Shown here in pieces: positions 1-11,115 of a stretch of 47,609 nucleotides of DNA. The notes under the pieces were generated by a model. It had not been told where the DNA came from. It worked only from the letters and a program-made list of their open reading frames with translations, and ran no database searches. The DNA comes from Cruorifilaria tuberocauda (lineage: Eukaryota; Nematoda; Chromadorea; Rhabditida; Onchocercidae). The stretch is taken from the NCBI GenBank assembly GCA_013365365.1, contig JABVXU010000422.1, positions 1-47,609 on the forward strand, in the 5' to 3' direction. The first letter of the stretch is position 1, and each line of letters starts with the position of its first letter. A program made the position numbers and the translations under genes.

Positions 1-680
1 TCATGTTAGATAATTCTTCCGATTATTAAATTTCTTATCATATCATTATGATGTTGATTATCATGTTAGGTTTGACTATCATGTAGTAATTATCATGATT
101 ATCATTACTATATTGATTATCATATAATTTATCATGTTAGATAATTTTTATTATCATATCATTATGATATTGATTATCATGTAGTAATTATCATGATTAT
201 CATTATTATATTGATTATCATGTAATTTATCATGTTAGATAATTTTTATTATCATATCATTGTGATATTGATTATCATATAGTAATTATCATGATTATCA
301 TTATTATATTGATTATCATATAATTTATCATGTTAGATAATTCTTCCGATTATTAAATTTCTTACCATATCATTATGATATTGATATAATTTATCATGTT
401 AGATAATTTTTATTTCTTATCATGTCATTATGATATTGATTATCACATATATGTAGTGATTATCATGATTATCATTATGATATTGATTATCATATAATTT
501 ATAATGTTAGATAATTCTTCTGCTTATTAAATTTCTCATTATGATATTGATATAATTTATCATGTCAGATATTTTTTATTGTAATATCATTATTATATCG
601 ATGTAATTTATCATGTTAGATAATTTTTCTGCTTATTAAATTTCTTATGATATCATTATGGTATTGATATTTTTTGTATT
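1..680. repeat. Degenerate ~100-bp AT-rich tandem array
   Basis: The blocks TTTATCATGTTAGATAATT and GATTATCATGTAGTAATTATC recur about every 100 bp, with shorter and longer variants, from the left edge to about 680. Units are diverged and some are truncated to around 70 bp. Every unit contains several TTATCA/TGATAA hexamers. No open reading frame or RNA gene is visible. The array probably continues left of the window. Confidence 0.75.
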
Positions 681-2108
681 GATATAATCAACGATAACAA
701 TCTACATTTCGAATTATAGAAAATTGTTAAAAATTAAATAAAACCATAAATGAATACATTCTATTCTTTTCTTTTGATATCTTTAATTATTTTAATACTT
801 TGATATCTGTAAATTATTTCATTAAATATAAACAATCATTGTGAAAATTTTTTAAGTGGAAAAAATATAAAGTCTTAATGGAGTTTGATAGAATTATCAA
901 AATTTAGATTCTGTGAAATCTTTATAACTTTAAAGAAAAGAAATTACAATACAGTAAATTAAATGAAGAAAAATTAATCAAATCTTTAACTAAAATATAA
1001 AATTTGACAATTTTTCATATCAGGTTGAAATTTTAATTATTTCATTCATTGTAATGTTAATGCCAAGCACAAAAATTAAACAGTAAGTAATATATGCAGG
1101 ATAACTTTCTAAATACTTTTTTTTTTACAAAATTATACTTTCAGATAAAAAATCATCACAATAATTGAAGCGGATACAATTGACACGGTATTTTTCTTTT
1201 TTTTTCCCGTGACTAAATAACTGTCATACAGTTTTTAAACTAATTTGACATATTTTAAACTGTCATATTTCATTATGTTACAATTACAATATTTACTTTT
1301 CACCTTTCGCCATTATCACACTCATCAGTTTTGCACAAAACGAACAATGAAGAATTAAAAAACGCATGAAATGTTAGAAATGTATGTCATTACAGCTATG
1401 TAATATTACAGGTAACAATTCTGTTCAATAAAAGAAAATGTTTACTTCAAACACCGAAAAGACAATTAATTAATTAATTAATCGCCATTGGGGAAAATTA
1501 TTGAAAGTGTAATTTCTTTTTTCTTCTAATAAATCTAAATCTAAATTTATCTAAATGGATCTAAATTTATCATTTTAAACGGAAGGAAAAAAAAAAAGAG
1601 TACAAGATTTAATGAACAGATATATAAACTTAGGAACAAAAAAAAAAATCCATCCGACAAATAGCATACTTCTTCTAAAAGAAAATACTTCTAAAAGAAA
1701 TACGTGTTTATCATTAACAAGAATTCATCGACTAGTTTTATCGGAAGTAATCGATCAAGTAACACAAAATCATTGATTGTACAACAAAACGTCAAGCATT
1801 AGTCAAGTTTCCAACCATGTAAAATAGTCAAAAAATTCAACTGTCAAAACATTTTATCTCATCATTTATTCATTAGGATATTGATAACAAGGATTCAATT
1901 TAAACTGATCACAAGGATTCAATTTAAAAAATTTTTTTTGTAATCTATCACTATCACATTTTCAACAATGAAATACTACTAAAAAATTATTTCTCACCAA
2001 AATGATACTTCTCTTCATTTCAATACAACATGATGATAACTATTAATATTCCTAGCTTTTAATCTATAATATATAGCATTTATCGATTTACCATTGGCGT
2101 AATTTTAT
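681..2108. other. AT-rich spacer, no gene seen
   Basis: I see no exon with conserved protein similarity on either strand. The stretch holds A and T runs, a short TTAA microsatellite near 1467-1483 and a repeated ATCTAAAT patch near 1530-1570. The right part is the 3' flank of the minus-strand THUMPD1 gene; an AATAAA signal on the minus strand (2104-2109) overlaps its stop codon. Confidence 0.6.
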
Positions 2109-3869
2109 TTATTTTTTATGATGTAAACTAAGCTTTCTTCGCGTAATGAAATGTTTGATGCATGCAAGCATTACGGATTTGTGAACAATCTGTACTAGCA
2201 CAACGATATGTGGATTATCCAACGAAACATGACTATCTGGTGCTAATTGTTTCAAGGCTAACTGTACCATATCCATAACATCACCTTTCCCCAAACTATC
2301 ATTATTTCGTGCTTTAAAATCAAACAAATATGTTGGCCATTTACCATCTTCAGCTGAATGAAAATGCCTTGAGATCAATCGACTCACTTCCTGAAATCAT
2401 CATAAATGCAACCGATAAATGAAGAAAAAAAAAAGAATGTATTTCTTTTCATTTGAAAATAAAATGTATCACGATCAATTGGGGTTATGACATCTGTTTT
2501 ACATCGTTTGTTGGCTCCTTCGATGCGATAATTTCTCAAATAAACCTTTGTTTTACATGATTTCAATTCGATCATGCAAAAAAAAAGAAATGATGAGTAT
2601 AGTAGGGAAAAAAAAAACCATTTACAGTTTATTTCAATCACTACAAGAAATCGTCTTTTAACAACCGTATCAAATAAAACTCTTTTCTCTTGATAAAATA
2701 ATAAATGAGTTCGTTATCAGAAGAACAGAAGGGGGAACAGATAAAGAAATGAATAAATGATATATTACCTGAGAAAAGAATAATCGGGAAAATACGAAGA
2801 ATCATATTTTGCAAAACTATGAACTACAGTTTAATAGAATTTTTAATCTTCCTATCTAAACAATATATTTAGCGACTACTCTAACTTTAGCTGATAATAT
2901 GAATCTAATAGATTCTTGAAAGAAATATTAGCAGATTAAAATTTCTTAAAATCACCGTATCTAATTCGACCATATCCACTCGGCAAGTTCTTTCCACCGG
3001 CCATACCCGCTGCAGTAAACGGCAACAACGTTTACTTAGTACCATTTCAACAAGATAATCCACAAATTCATATACGTTTTGATCATTTACACCTTTCACA
3101 ATAAAAAATAAACAATTATTTGCACCAGTTGGTCGTTGCCATATTTTTCGTTTTTTCACATTCCTGCTATCCTTTCGTGCTAGAAGATAATATTAAAATT
3201 AATAAATTATTTTTCTTTAGTTACTTTATCAAAAATATTTATTACTTAGTTAATATAGAAGTATTAATAGGGAGCATAATCATTTCATCTTACTTATCCA
3301 ATTAGCTTCATAAATCGATACCTGAATATATTAGCTAGGTATAGACTTATTAACATCATAGACGTATTGCTTCATCTAATAAGCCTAGTTTTATTCTAAA
3401 AATACAGATATGTAAAAAGGGGATACACATCTTTTAGAATCAAATCAATCGATATATATGATGAAAAAATTATACACAAAAAAAACGTACTAATGAAACG
3501 TATGAAAAACGTAATACGTTTACGTACGATAGCACGAAAAGAACTGTAACAAACTTCCAAAGTTTACAAATAAATTAGTACAAAATAAAAACCTTGATCA
3601 CAAAATCGTTTCACCGAATCTGCAACATCTTCTTCCTCATCATCATCACAACAGGAATTAGTAATTCCGTTATGATCAGAATCTTTCGATCTACCATCTT
3701 TCTTCCATATTTCCAGTGCTTGTTCAATTATATTATATGCTTCACGTACCGCTTGCTTTTCATTTCCATTACAAGTAAAGAATAATCCACAACAGCCTGA
3801 TTCCACCCATTTCCTTTTTACATTTTTATTATAACGAAAATGATTCCGTCGTTTTCTTCCCTTTTCCAT
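2109..3869 (-). CDS. THUMPD1: THUMP domain protein 1, tRNA acetylation adaptor
   Basis: Three exons in transcript order: 3869-3593, 3179-2956, 2390-2109. All junctions are GT-AG and in phase (1, then 0), giving 260 residues. Human THUMPD1 and yeast Tan1 bind tRNA through the THUMP domain and recruit the NAT10/Kre33 acetyltransferase that makes N4-acetylcytidine in tRNA-Ser and tRNA-Leu; this role is known for the family. The N-terminus is basic (RKRRNHFRYNKNVKRKW), followed by GLFFTCNGNEKQAVREAY, which matches the human ILITCNMNERKCVEEAY region, and an acidic DDDEEED stretch near residue 80. The THUMP part starts around residue 110 with GANNCLFFIVKG and includes HVSLDNPHIVVLVQIV, matching the human KVDLTNPQYTVVVEII. 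The C-terminus is lysine- and histidine-rich. The start is the first ATG of an exon with clear homology; no strong trans-splice acceptor is obvious. The gene stands alone between large spacers. Confidence 0.9.
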
Positions 3870-5600
3870 ATAAATCCTTTATTTACCATAAAATTAATGA
3901 TTACGTTACGTGAAAACAAAGAAAAAAAAAAGATTGTAAAATATAAAATTAAAAAGTGCAAAATTTAAGGATACGCATAGATATTTACGTAATGTATACA
4001 ATAACGTACGCTAAATTTAACTCTCCCGTACGTTCACGTAAACGTTTTTTAAATAAATCCCATCATACGTTTACAATTTCACACTTTCATACCTAAAAAA
4101 TAGAAAAGAAAATTCCACTGAACTGTTTCGAAAGTGTATAAAACTTCTTTGGTTATTGCTTACGACAACTTAATTTTGAGCAACGTATGCTCGAACGATA
4201 CGATTACCGCGAATTTGAATTTTCACGTAAAATGAAATTTTAGTCTTCAAAATTAATACTACCTTCTTTTTAAGCTTATTTTAATAAAGTAATTCAGATA
4301 ACTAATCCGAGTTAAGTAAAAAATAATAATAATATCCCAAATTATCCATACTGCTCCATAGTATAAATTCATTCACAGCTAAAATTTCAATAGAATTTGT
4401 TGAAATTTGTAAATTTTACTTGAGAGTAAAATTTTTTGCAATAGAAAGATGTATGAAAATTAATTATCCCAAATAAAGTAATTCAAGTAGGTAATTTGAT
4501 TTAGCCAATAAATTTTGTAAGTAATCAATAATTCATGTGATTTTCTTTCCTAAAATAACGTATATGGATCGTATACTTTTGTAAAAAGTAATAAAAAGTA
4601 TTGATTTATTTTTTTTTTGCATTAAAAATTAAAATTGATAATTCTTAGGAAATTAGGCAAAAAAAGGTAAATAATCAGATAAATGATTAAAAATAAGGAA
4701 TTAGTCAATTTTTTATGATGAAAGGAGAAATGATAATTGGAATTAAAAGCTTGATCACTGATTGGAACAAGTATTAAAGGAAAGTATGATAAAAGTCAGA
4801 TATTGATCAAAGGTATTTAATTAATTAGAAATCGATAATTCGTTTTATTAAGCTTAATCATTAGTTGAAACAAGCACTAAATGATGCACTAAATCATAAA
4901 AATTAAATATCGATCAAAGTTATTTAATTAATTAGAATTCGATAATCCATTTCACGGAAAAATTTAATTTAGACATAAATGAAATGTAATTTTAAAGTTT
5001 TAAATGCCTACAAAAAAAACTCATTTTGTGTAAAATTATCGCAAAAGTGTTACTGAAAATGTTATTAGTTAAGAAATTGAAAGTATTTTATTTTAAAAAT
5101 TAAAAGAAATTTATGAAAGAATTCGAAATCTAATCACAGATAAAGAAAATATCAAAAAAATAAAAGAAACAAGACAATAATACGATGCATTTTGAATACT
5201 TTCTGGTTTTAGTAAAACTAACTTAACATTGTGAAAGTCTTACTATTAATTTGATTTTTTGGTTATTTTTTTGATAAGCAATTTATAATCATTAGTCTTG
5301 TCGGTCATTGAAATTGTATTTCGCTAATTAATAGAATAGATTTTTCAACTTTTTCCCTATGATTCTTGATTTTATTCTGAATGAAATCATGAATCAGATC
5401 ACAAATTCATAACTACATCTGAATCAAATCATGAATCAGATCACAAATTAATCACTATTTCTTTAATGCTCAACAAACTTCCTTTTTTTTATATATTTAG
5501 TCGAAGAAAAAGAAAATAATCGAATGAAATTAATGAAAAATTTTTGAAGTTCATTAAATATATTATTAAATCATTAATTTTCCTTTTCTATATTATCTAA
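3870..5600. other. AT-rich spacer, no gene seen
   Basis: This is upstream DNA of THUMPD1. CGTA-rich words (ACGTA, TACGT, CGTACG) cluster between 3480 and 4240, which stands out from the AT background and may mark the THUMPD1 promoter, but no defined element can be assigned. From 4300 onward there are only A/T runs and loosely repeated phrases such as AAATATCGATCAAAG (near 4800 and 4905). Confidence 0.5.
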
Positions 5601-5601
5601 C

Positions 5602-5658
5602 AAATTTACCATTTATCATGGAAATTTTATTTCAATTTCCATGATAAATGATAAATTT
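5602..5658. repeat. Perfect hairpin, 17-bp stem extending to 25 bp
   Basis: CATTTATCATGGAAATT (5610-5626) and its exact reverse complement (5634-5650) are separated by a 7-base loop. Beyond one C/A mismatch the stem continues for seven more pairs out to 5602 and 5658. It is non-coding and lies in a gene desert. The size resembles a short microRNA precursor, but nothing else supports that. Confidence 0.7.
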
Positions 5659-5789
5659 TTTAACAATTATTGCTTTTTGACAATTATTTTGAAGAAATTT
5701 GTAAAATTTAAAATAAAAATTTAGAGCAAATAAAAAAGTGAAGTGTTGTAGTAAACAAAAATAAATAAGAAACAAAAGAGAAAAACGAT

Positions 5790-5873
5790 TAAGCTTATTA
5801 GGACATGAACATTTTATTCAATCATTCTTGTTGTACGAACATTCAAATTAATATTCATGTCCCAATAAGCTTA
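5790..5873. repeat. Inverted repeat with 20-bp arms
   Basis: TAAGCTTATTAGGACATGAA (5790-5809) pairs with 5854-5873 with a single mismatch; the arms are 44 bases apart. The outer part of each arm is the AAGCTTA word that recurs in the array immediately to the right, so the inverted repeat may have seeded or joined that array. Confidence 0.7.
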
Positions 5874-6530
5874 AAGCAATTAATTACATGTTAATTATTT
5901 TTTTCATAAAAAATAATTTTACTAAATTTATTTCGATCAGATACTGTAATAACTTTAAAGTAATTAATTATATGAAAACTTACGTGAAATAAATGACTGT
6001 ACAAACGATTAAATACGATTAAATTAATCTTTATCATTTTTCTAATAAGCTTAAAGCAATTAATTATATGATGATTTTTTTTTGCACAATAAAAATTTTT
6101 TTAAATTTACTTTCGAAATATTGTAATAAACTTAAAGCGAATATTTTTATAATAATTGATTTTCATTGAATTTCTTTTTATCAAATATCCTAATAAGCTT
6201 AAAGTAACTAATTATATGATAATTATGCTGAATATTATTTTCATGAAGTATTGTAATAAGCTTAAAGTAATTATTTGTACGATAATTATGCTGAATTTAT
6301 TTTTGTTAAATATTGTAATAAGTTTAAAGTAATTAGTTATATGATAATTATGCTGAATATTATTTTGGTAAATATTGTAATAGGCTTAAAATAATTATTT
6401 GTATGATAATCGACTTTTATTGAATTTATTTTTATCAAATATCGTAATAAGTTTAAAGTAATTAATTACATGATAGTTGATCCTTTTTTGAATTTTTGTC
6501 AAATATTGTGAAATGCCCTTAAAGTATACC
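5850..6530. repeat. Diverged 60-90 bp tandem array with AATAAGCTTAAAG
   Basis: The core AATAAGCTTAAAGTAATTA followed by an ATGATAATT-like end recurs near 5865, 5950, 6042, 6120, 6190, 6252, 6315, 6380 and 6446, about nine copies. Spacing tightens to about 65 bp in the right half. The copies carry substitutions and short indels, so the array is old. No coding frame runs through it. Confidence 0.75.
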
Positions 6531-8281
6531 AAAATATTAAAACTTTTTAATCAAATTTGACACTTTTTAATGCACAAAAGTTGCGAAAATTGTTTTTTTG
6601 TTTTCCTTCCATTCTTTCTTTTCCTTATTTTAAAGTAATTTATTTTCTTTTTTTTTTTTTTATAAGTCGAAATTCGTAGAAAAAGAAGAAACGAAGAATT
6701 GATAATCTTAAATTAAAAAAAAAACAATTTTTACTGTTTAAAAGAAAAAACTTATCAGTTGATAATTGATGACAGGAATTTACATTTGAGAAAAATAATA
6801 ATTTTTTTTTACGTTTTCATGGAATAATTTTTATTTTTTCTTGATGTCATTGCTGTTTTTTTTTCTTTTCTTCTTGGAAATTATAAAATGACAATGTATG
6901 GAGTAAACAAAGATAGATAGATTGATTAATTAATTAATTAATTAATTAATTAGTTAATTAATTAATTAATTAACTGATTAATTGTTTGATAATTGATGCA
7001 TTGTGATTGAAAGGAAATGAATAAGAAGAAGAATAGAAATGACAGATCGATGATTTACAATTCATTGAAAGCGAATGAATGGAAGAAGAAATAGGGGCAA
7101 ATTAAATAGTTGTGACTTATCATTGTGATAAGTTTCTTATCAATACCGTATCAAATATGTTTATTTATTTAGTTATTAAATAATGCAATGATATCTTTTG
7201 AATAGTAATAAAAGAAGAATGAATTATTGCTATCAATAAAATTTATCAAATTATTTGGTAATTAAAATCATTTATCAATTCAGAGATTTAGTGATTAGCT
7301 GCGTGAGATTAGCTAAGCTTTTAATTTTTTGTTATTAGAAATCTAAATTTTAATCTATGACTAGCTAATATTATAATTTTTGATATCAAAAATCTATTTT
7401 ATTTAGTGAAATAATTCAGTATTCTCTGGTATTCTTCGATTTTCATTATCGTTATAAACAATAAAAGAAGAAAATTATAGATTAAAATATAAAATATCAA
7501 ATTGTAAATTAAAATATAAAATATGAAATTGTAAATTAAAGTATAAAATATGAAATTACAAGCTGAAATAAATATGAAAAATAAAATTATTAAATTATTG
7601 TAAAGAAAAAAAAAACAAATAAATAACTGTGAAAGAGTAAATTGTTTGCAAATTAAAATATTAAACAATTAAAAAATTAAATTATTTACAGGTATTTCTA
7701 TCATTTCAATTTCATCGATTAACAAAACAATCGATAGATTCGAAGAATGATAATTTAAATTGACATTTTCCATTATCAGTGTTGATAGTTCTTTATCAGT
7801 GTTACGGGAAATTCGACAAATTTGCCAGTATCATATATTAAGTGAAATTTGAAATGTGATATAAACCTGTTTTTATCGCTAATACTTTTACTGATAAAGG
7901 ATTTAAGGAAAGGTATTTAGAGTGCATGGAATGTATGGAAAAAGTAATGAATGCGAAAAATAAATTAAAAGCGTATTATAGTTATTTTCATGATTGGAAG
8001 AATGTTGATGTTGAGAAAACGAGTTTTTAATTATTTTATCAACGTAACAAATTGAATAGCACAGAAAGTTAAAGTTTAAATATTTCAAATTAAATTTTAG
8101 CATGATAATGTTACGTATAATTAATTAAGGATAATGATTAAGATGAAGATAGCGATAAAGATAATTGATTAAAAAATTTTCGTAATTTTTACGATGATAT
8201 GCAGTTGATATTGAAGAATTTTTTCATTTTTAATTTAAAAAATTTGATATTTTTAATTAATATTGATTGTGAAGTAGGCAA

Positions 8282-8318
8282 ATTTAAATATTAAGTAATG
8301 ATTACTTAATATTTAAAT
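8282..8318. repeat. 37-bp perfect palindrome, single-base centre
   Basis: The 18 bases ATTTAAATATTAAGTAAT (8282-8299) are followed by one G and then their exact reverse complement (8301-8318). Symmetry stops at both ends. It lies in non-coding DNA. Such a long uninterrupted palindrome could extrude as a cruciform, but no function is visible. Confidence 0.8.
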
Positions 8319-9189
8319 AATGGTTATTATTTTGATGACTAGTATGTGTTTAGTAAATTACTATTTACTCAGAAATAAATTACGAATTCAATTGAAATTA
8401 CGGATTCGAATTTAATGCTATAAAAAAAACAGTGAGAATGAAATACTTCAAAAAATACTTCAAAACTTCATGGTTATAAGTTTGAATTACTTTAAAATGA
8501 CATAGTTATAAATTTGAATCATGATTTTTCCGGATATAAAATTCAGATGTAGATAGTGATATTTGCATGTAATAACTGGTTATATGCGTGTCAAAAGACG
8601 TAAATAGACGTAAATATTGCGTCAAATAGACGCTGTATCAAATTATCAAAATTTAGTAGTTTAAATAACAAATCAAATTTTATTTTAATAATTTCATTTG
8701 ATAAAATAACTTCTTCTCCTTTATGAAAATAATATCTAACGAAATATTTAATATATTATTTAACTTACTTTTCATTTAAAAATCATATAATACGTAAATT
8801 GTAAATTGAGGTAGAAGTAAGTTACTTTAGCTGATAAATGATAAATGTTTAATAATTCCGTTACTAAAATGCTGATAACAATGTGATAGAAATATTTGAT
8901 TGACTTCTTCACAAATTCTTTTTAACAATTTGATAAGAGATACGCATGAATGAATTTGATAAGAGTGAAAATTAATACTTTCCAGAAATCAACTTTTGAA
9001 CATTTCTAAATTAAAACAAAATAATCGGTATTTTATCAAATTTGGAAAAAACATGAAAAAGAAATACTCTTTTAAATTAAAAAATATAGTCATGAATAAT
9101 TTTATATGTAAGTTTAACCAGATTGAAAATCATTTCATGCATATATCAGAAACGATTGAACGAAATAATTCTATCCATAAAGGCAATTA

Positions 9190-9242
9190 TGAGAGAGAGA
9201 GAGAGAGAGAGGGAGAGAGAGGGAGAGAGAGGGAGAGGGAGA
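9190..9242. repeat. GA-rich microsatellite
   Basis: A run of GA dinucleotides is interrupted by GGGA steps. It forces an artificial Arg/Glu-rich reading frame through the region (8996-9277), which I do not regard as a gene. Confidence 0.9.
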
Positions 9243-10690
9243 AGAATAAGACGAACGGAAGTGGTAAGATAATTTAATCATTTAAAAAGAACCAGATTGA
9301 ATGAAAAGAGGAATAAGTGATAAAGGAATGAATAGATGACGTACAAGTGATAATTGTTCCATCTTATTACAATGATAATTTTAATCATCTAAACTATAAT
9401 ATTCCTATCTAAACTGATAATATTAAGTTTTCTTAGCATAAGAAAGAGACAAATCAAAACTTCTTAAATTTTTCTAAAACTCGATTTATGAATTTTAAAA
9501 GAAATCAGGATAAAAGAGAGAGATGATAATGTTATCAATTAATTCATTGAAATTTAATTTGTCTGATTTAATCATTCAAATTTGTAAGGGATTTCTTTTA
9601 AGAATTGATAAAAATTACAAGCTTTATAAACTTTTTTCCACCGGCTTTCATAAACATTTTTTCTTATCACTACAGGTCAAGAAAGCTCATACTGAAACCA
9701 TTTGATCCTCTTATTTACGTCAATCATGCCAGCTTTTCTTTCTCATTATCTATTCGTTACAGTTACTTTAAAAAAAACAAGCTATACTATTTTCATCTTA
9801 GGAGTGAGTATGGGATAGAAATTGATTGAGTGGAATAACAATTTCCAAATACTACTTTTAAATTTAATGTTTTAAAATCGAAATGAAATCTTTAGAGAAT
9901 TGGATTTTGCATTTGATAGTTGATTTTGTTCCGTGATAAAACATCATTTTTCATTGCTTCATTTCTCATAATTACCATGACAAAATATACAGGAACATTA
10001 TACGGGTTTTAAACTTTAAAGAGGATCTAAAAATTACTACGCTTATATCCTTTCCTAAATTAATACTATCACTACAATTACCATTAAATCATCATATTGT
10101 TAAGATTGTTATCAGCATCTTATCTACATATAATTATCAGAAATGTAGGAGGTTTATTTTCGAAAAAGAATACGCAAAATCTTGTAATATAGAAAAAAAC
10201 CGGAGATGAAGATTATTAAAGCATTGCAGTCTAACGAATCGAATAAATATACAATAACAGAGATCCGAATAATCATCTATTATAAAGAACTATATCTGAT
10301 TCAAGATGAATTTCGCTAATCATATCACATTAATATAAACATTCATCATCCAATTCTACCTTCTTCCTTTATTTTCCTCCTTATAACTACAAACTTCATA
10401 TGTCACAATTAAGATTTTCACTGGTTGTATATTAATACAATTAATAATCTTTCCAATTCTATATGACTATGACATTTTGGATGTCAAGATTAGTTGTGTT
10501 ATCTGATGATCATACTATGAAGATACCAAAACTATCGCTTGATAATACATTCCAAACACAACACATTATTAAATTTATTTTCCTTAAACTAGTTCTAGTC
10601 TTAATTACATCTCTTGCCCTAGTTAAACTATATCATAAAATAGAGAGCAGCCAAAAATTAAAAACATGCGGAATAAACACCGGCTGAAAT

Positions 10691-11115
10691 TCTAGATTCT
10701 AGATTTAAAATGAATGTTCCAGGATTTTCCCAAACGAAGCAAGCGTTTGAATTAAAACATGGGATAATTTTAATTGGTGCCGCTTTTTCCTTCGCTTCCT
10801 GAAAGTAACTGAAATACTTCAGCTGAACAAGTGCAAAGACAGAGTTAGACTTGCATTATATAAGCTTTAAAAGTCTACAGCTTAAGTATTTAAAATCATA
10901 AACAGTAAAGAATACCCAACTCCAAAACATATATATAGTAAAAAACAAAAATAAAAACGAAAAACAGCTTATTGAAAAAAATTTTAGCGGAGAAGATCTA
11001 GCTATGTTATATCGAAAAGAAATTAGAGCTTAATGTGATACATTTCAGACTCATGGAATAAAGTAACATTGAAAATCGATAATACATACCTTCCTTACTC
11101 AACAATAGTAAAACC
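10691..11115. other. Spacer with a short coding-looking patch
   Basis: This is the 3' flank of RFT1. At 10690-10802 base composition rises and both strands show short protein-like frames: plus, a 30-residue ATG-started frame at 10710-10802; minus, about 47 codons following a strong TTACTTTCAG acceptor. Neither can be joined to a known gene. The rest (10803-11115) shows nothing. Confidence 0.4.

Larger units (their letters stand above)
6531..10690. other. AT-rich spacer with microsatellites, no convincing gene
   Basis: It contains an ATTA/TTAA microsatellite at about 6926-6984, three diverged copies of an AAATTGTAAATTAAAATATAA-type unit around 7480-7560, a long palindrome at 8282-8318 and a GA-rich microsatellite near 9190-9242. 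Open frames of 60-93 codons occur, but they are low complexity or lack any protein similarity I can recognise and have no supporting splice context. Confidence 0.55.

Noticed and set aside
1..680. Left-end array as possible telomeric or centromeric repeat
   Set aside because: Units are long, degenerate and AT-rich, unlike the TTAGGC telomere of nematodes, and nothing indicates a centromere.
8996..9277. 93-codon plus-strand ORF rich in Arg/Glu
   Set aside because: The charged part is translation of a GA microsatellite; the rest is Lys/Asn/Phe-rich AT background without homology.
10463..10687. 74-codon plus-strand ORF with a hydrophobic segment
   Set aside because: No recognisable similarity, no splice or trans-splice context, and composition equal to background.
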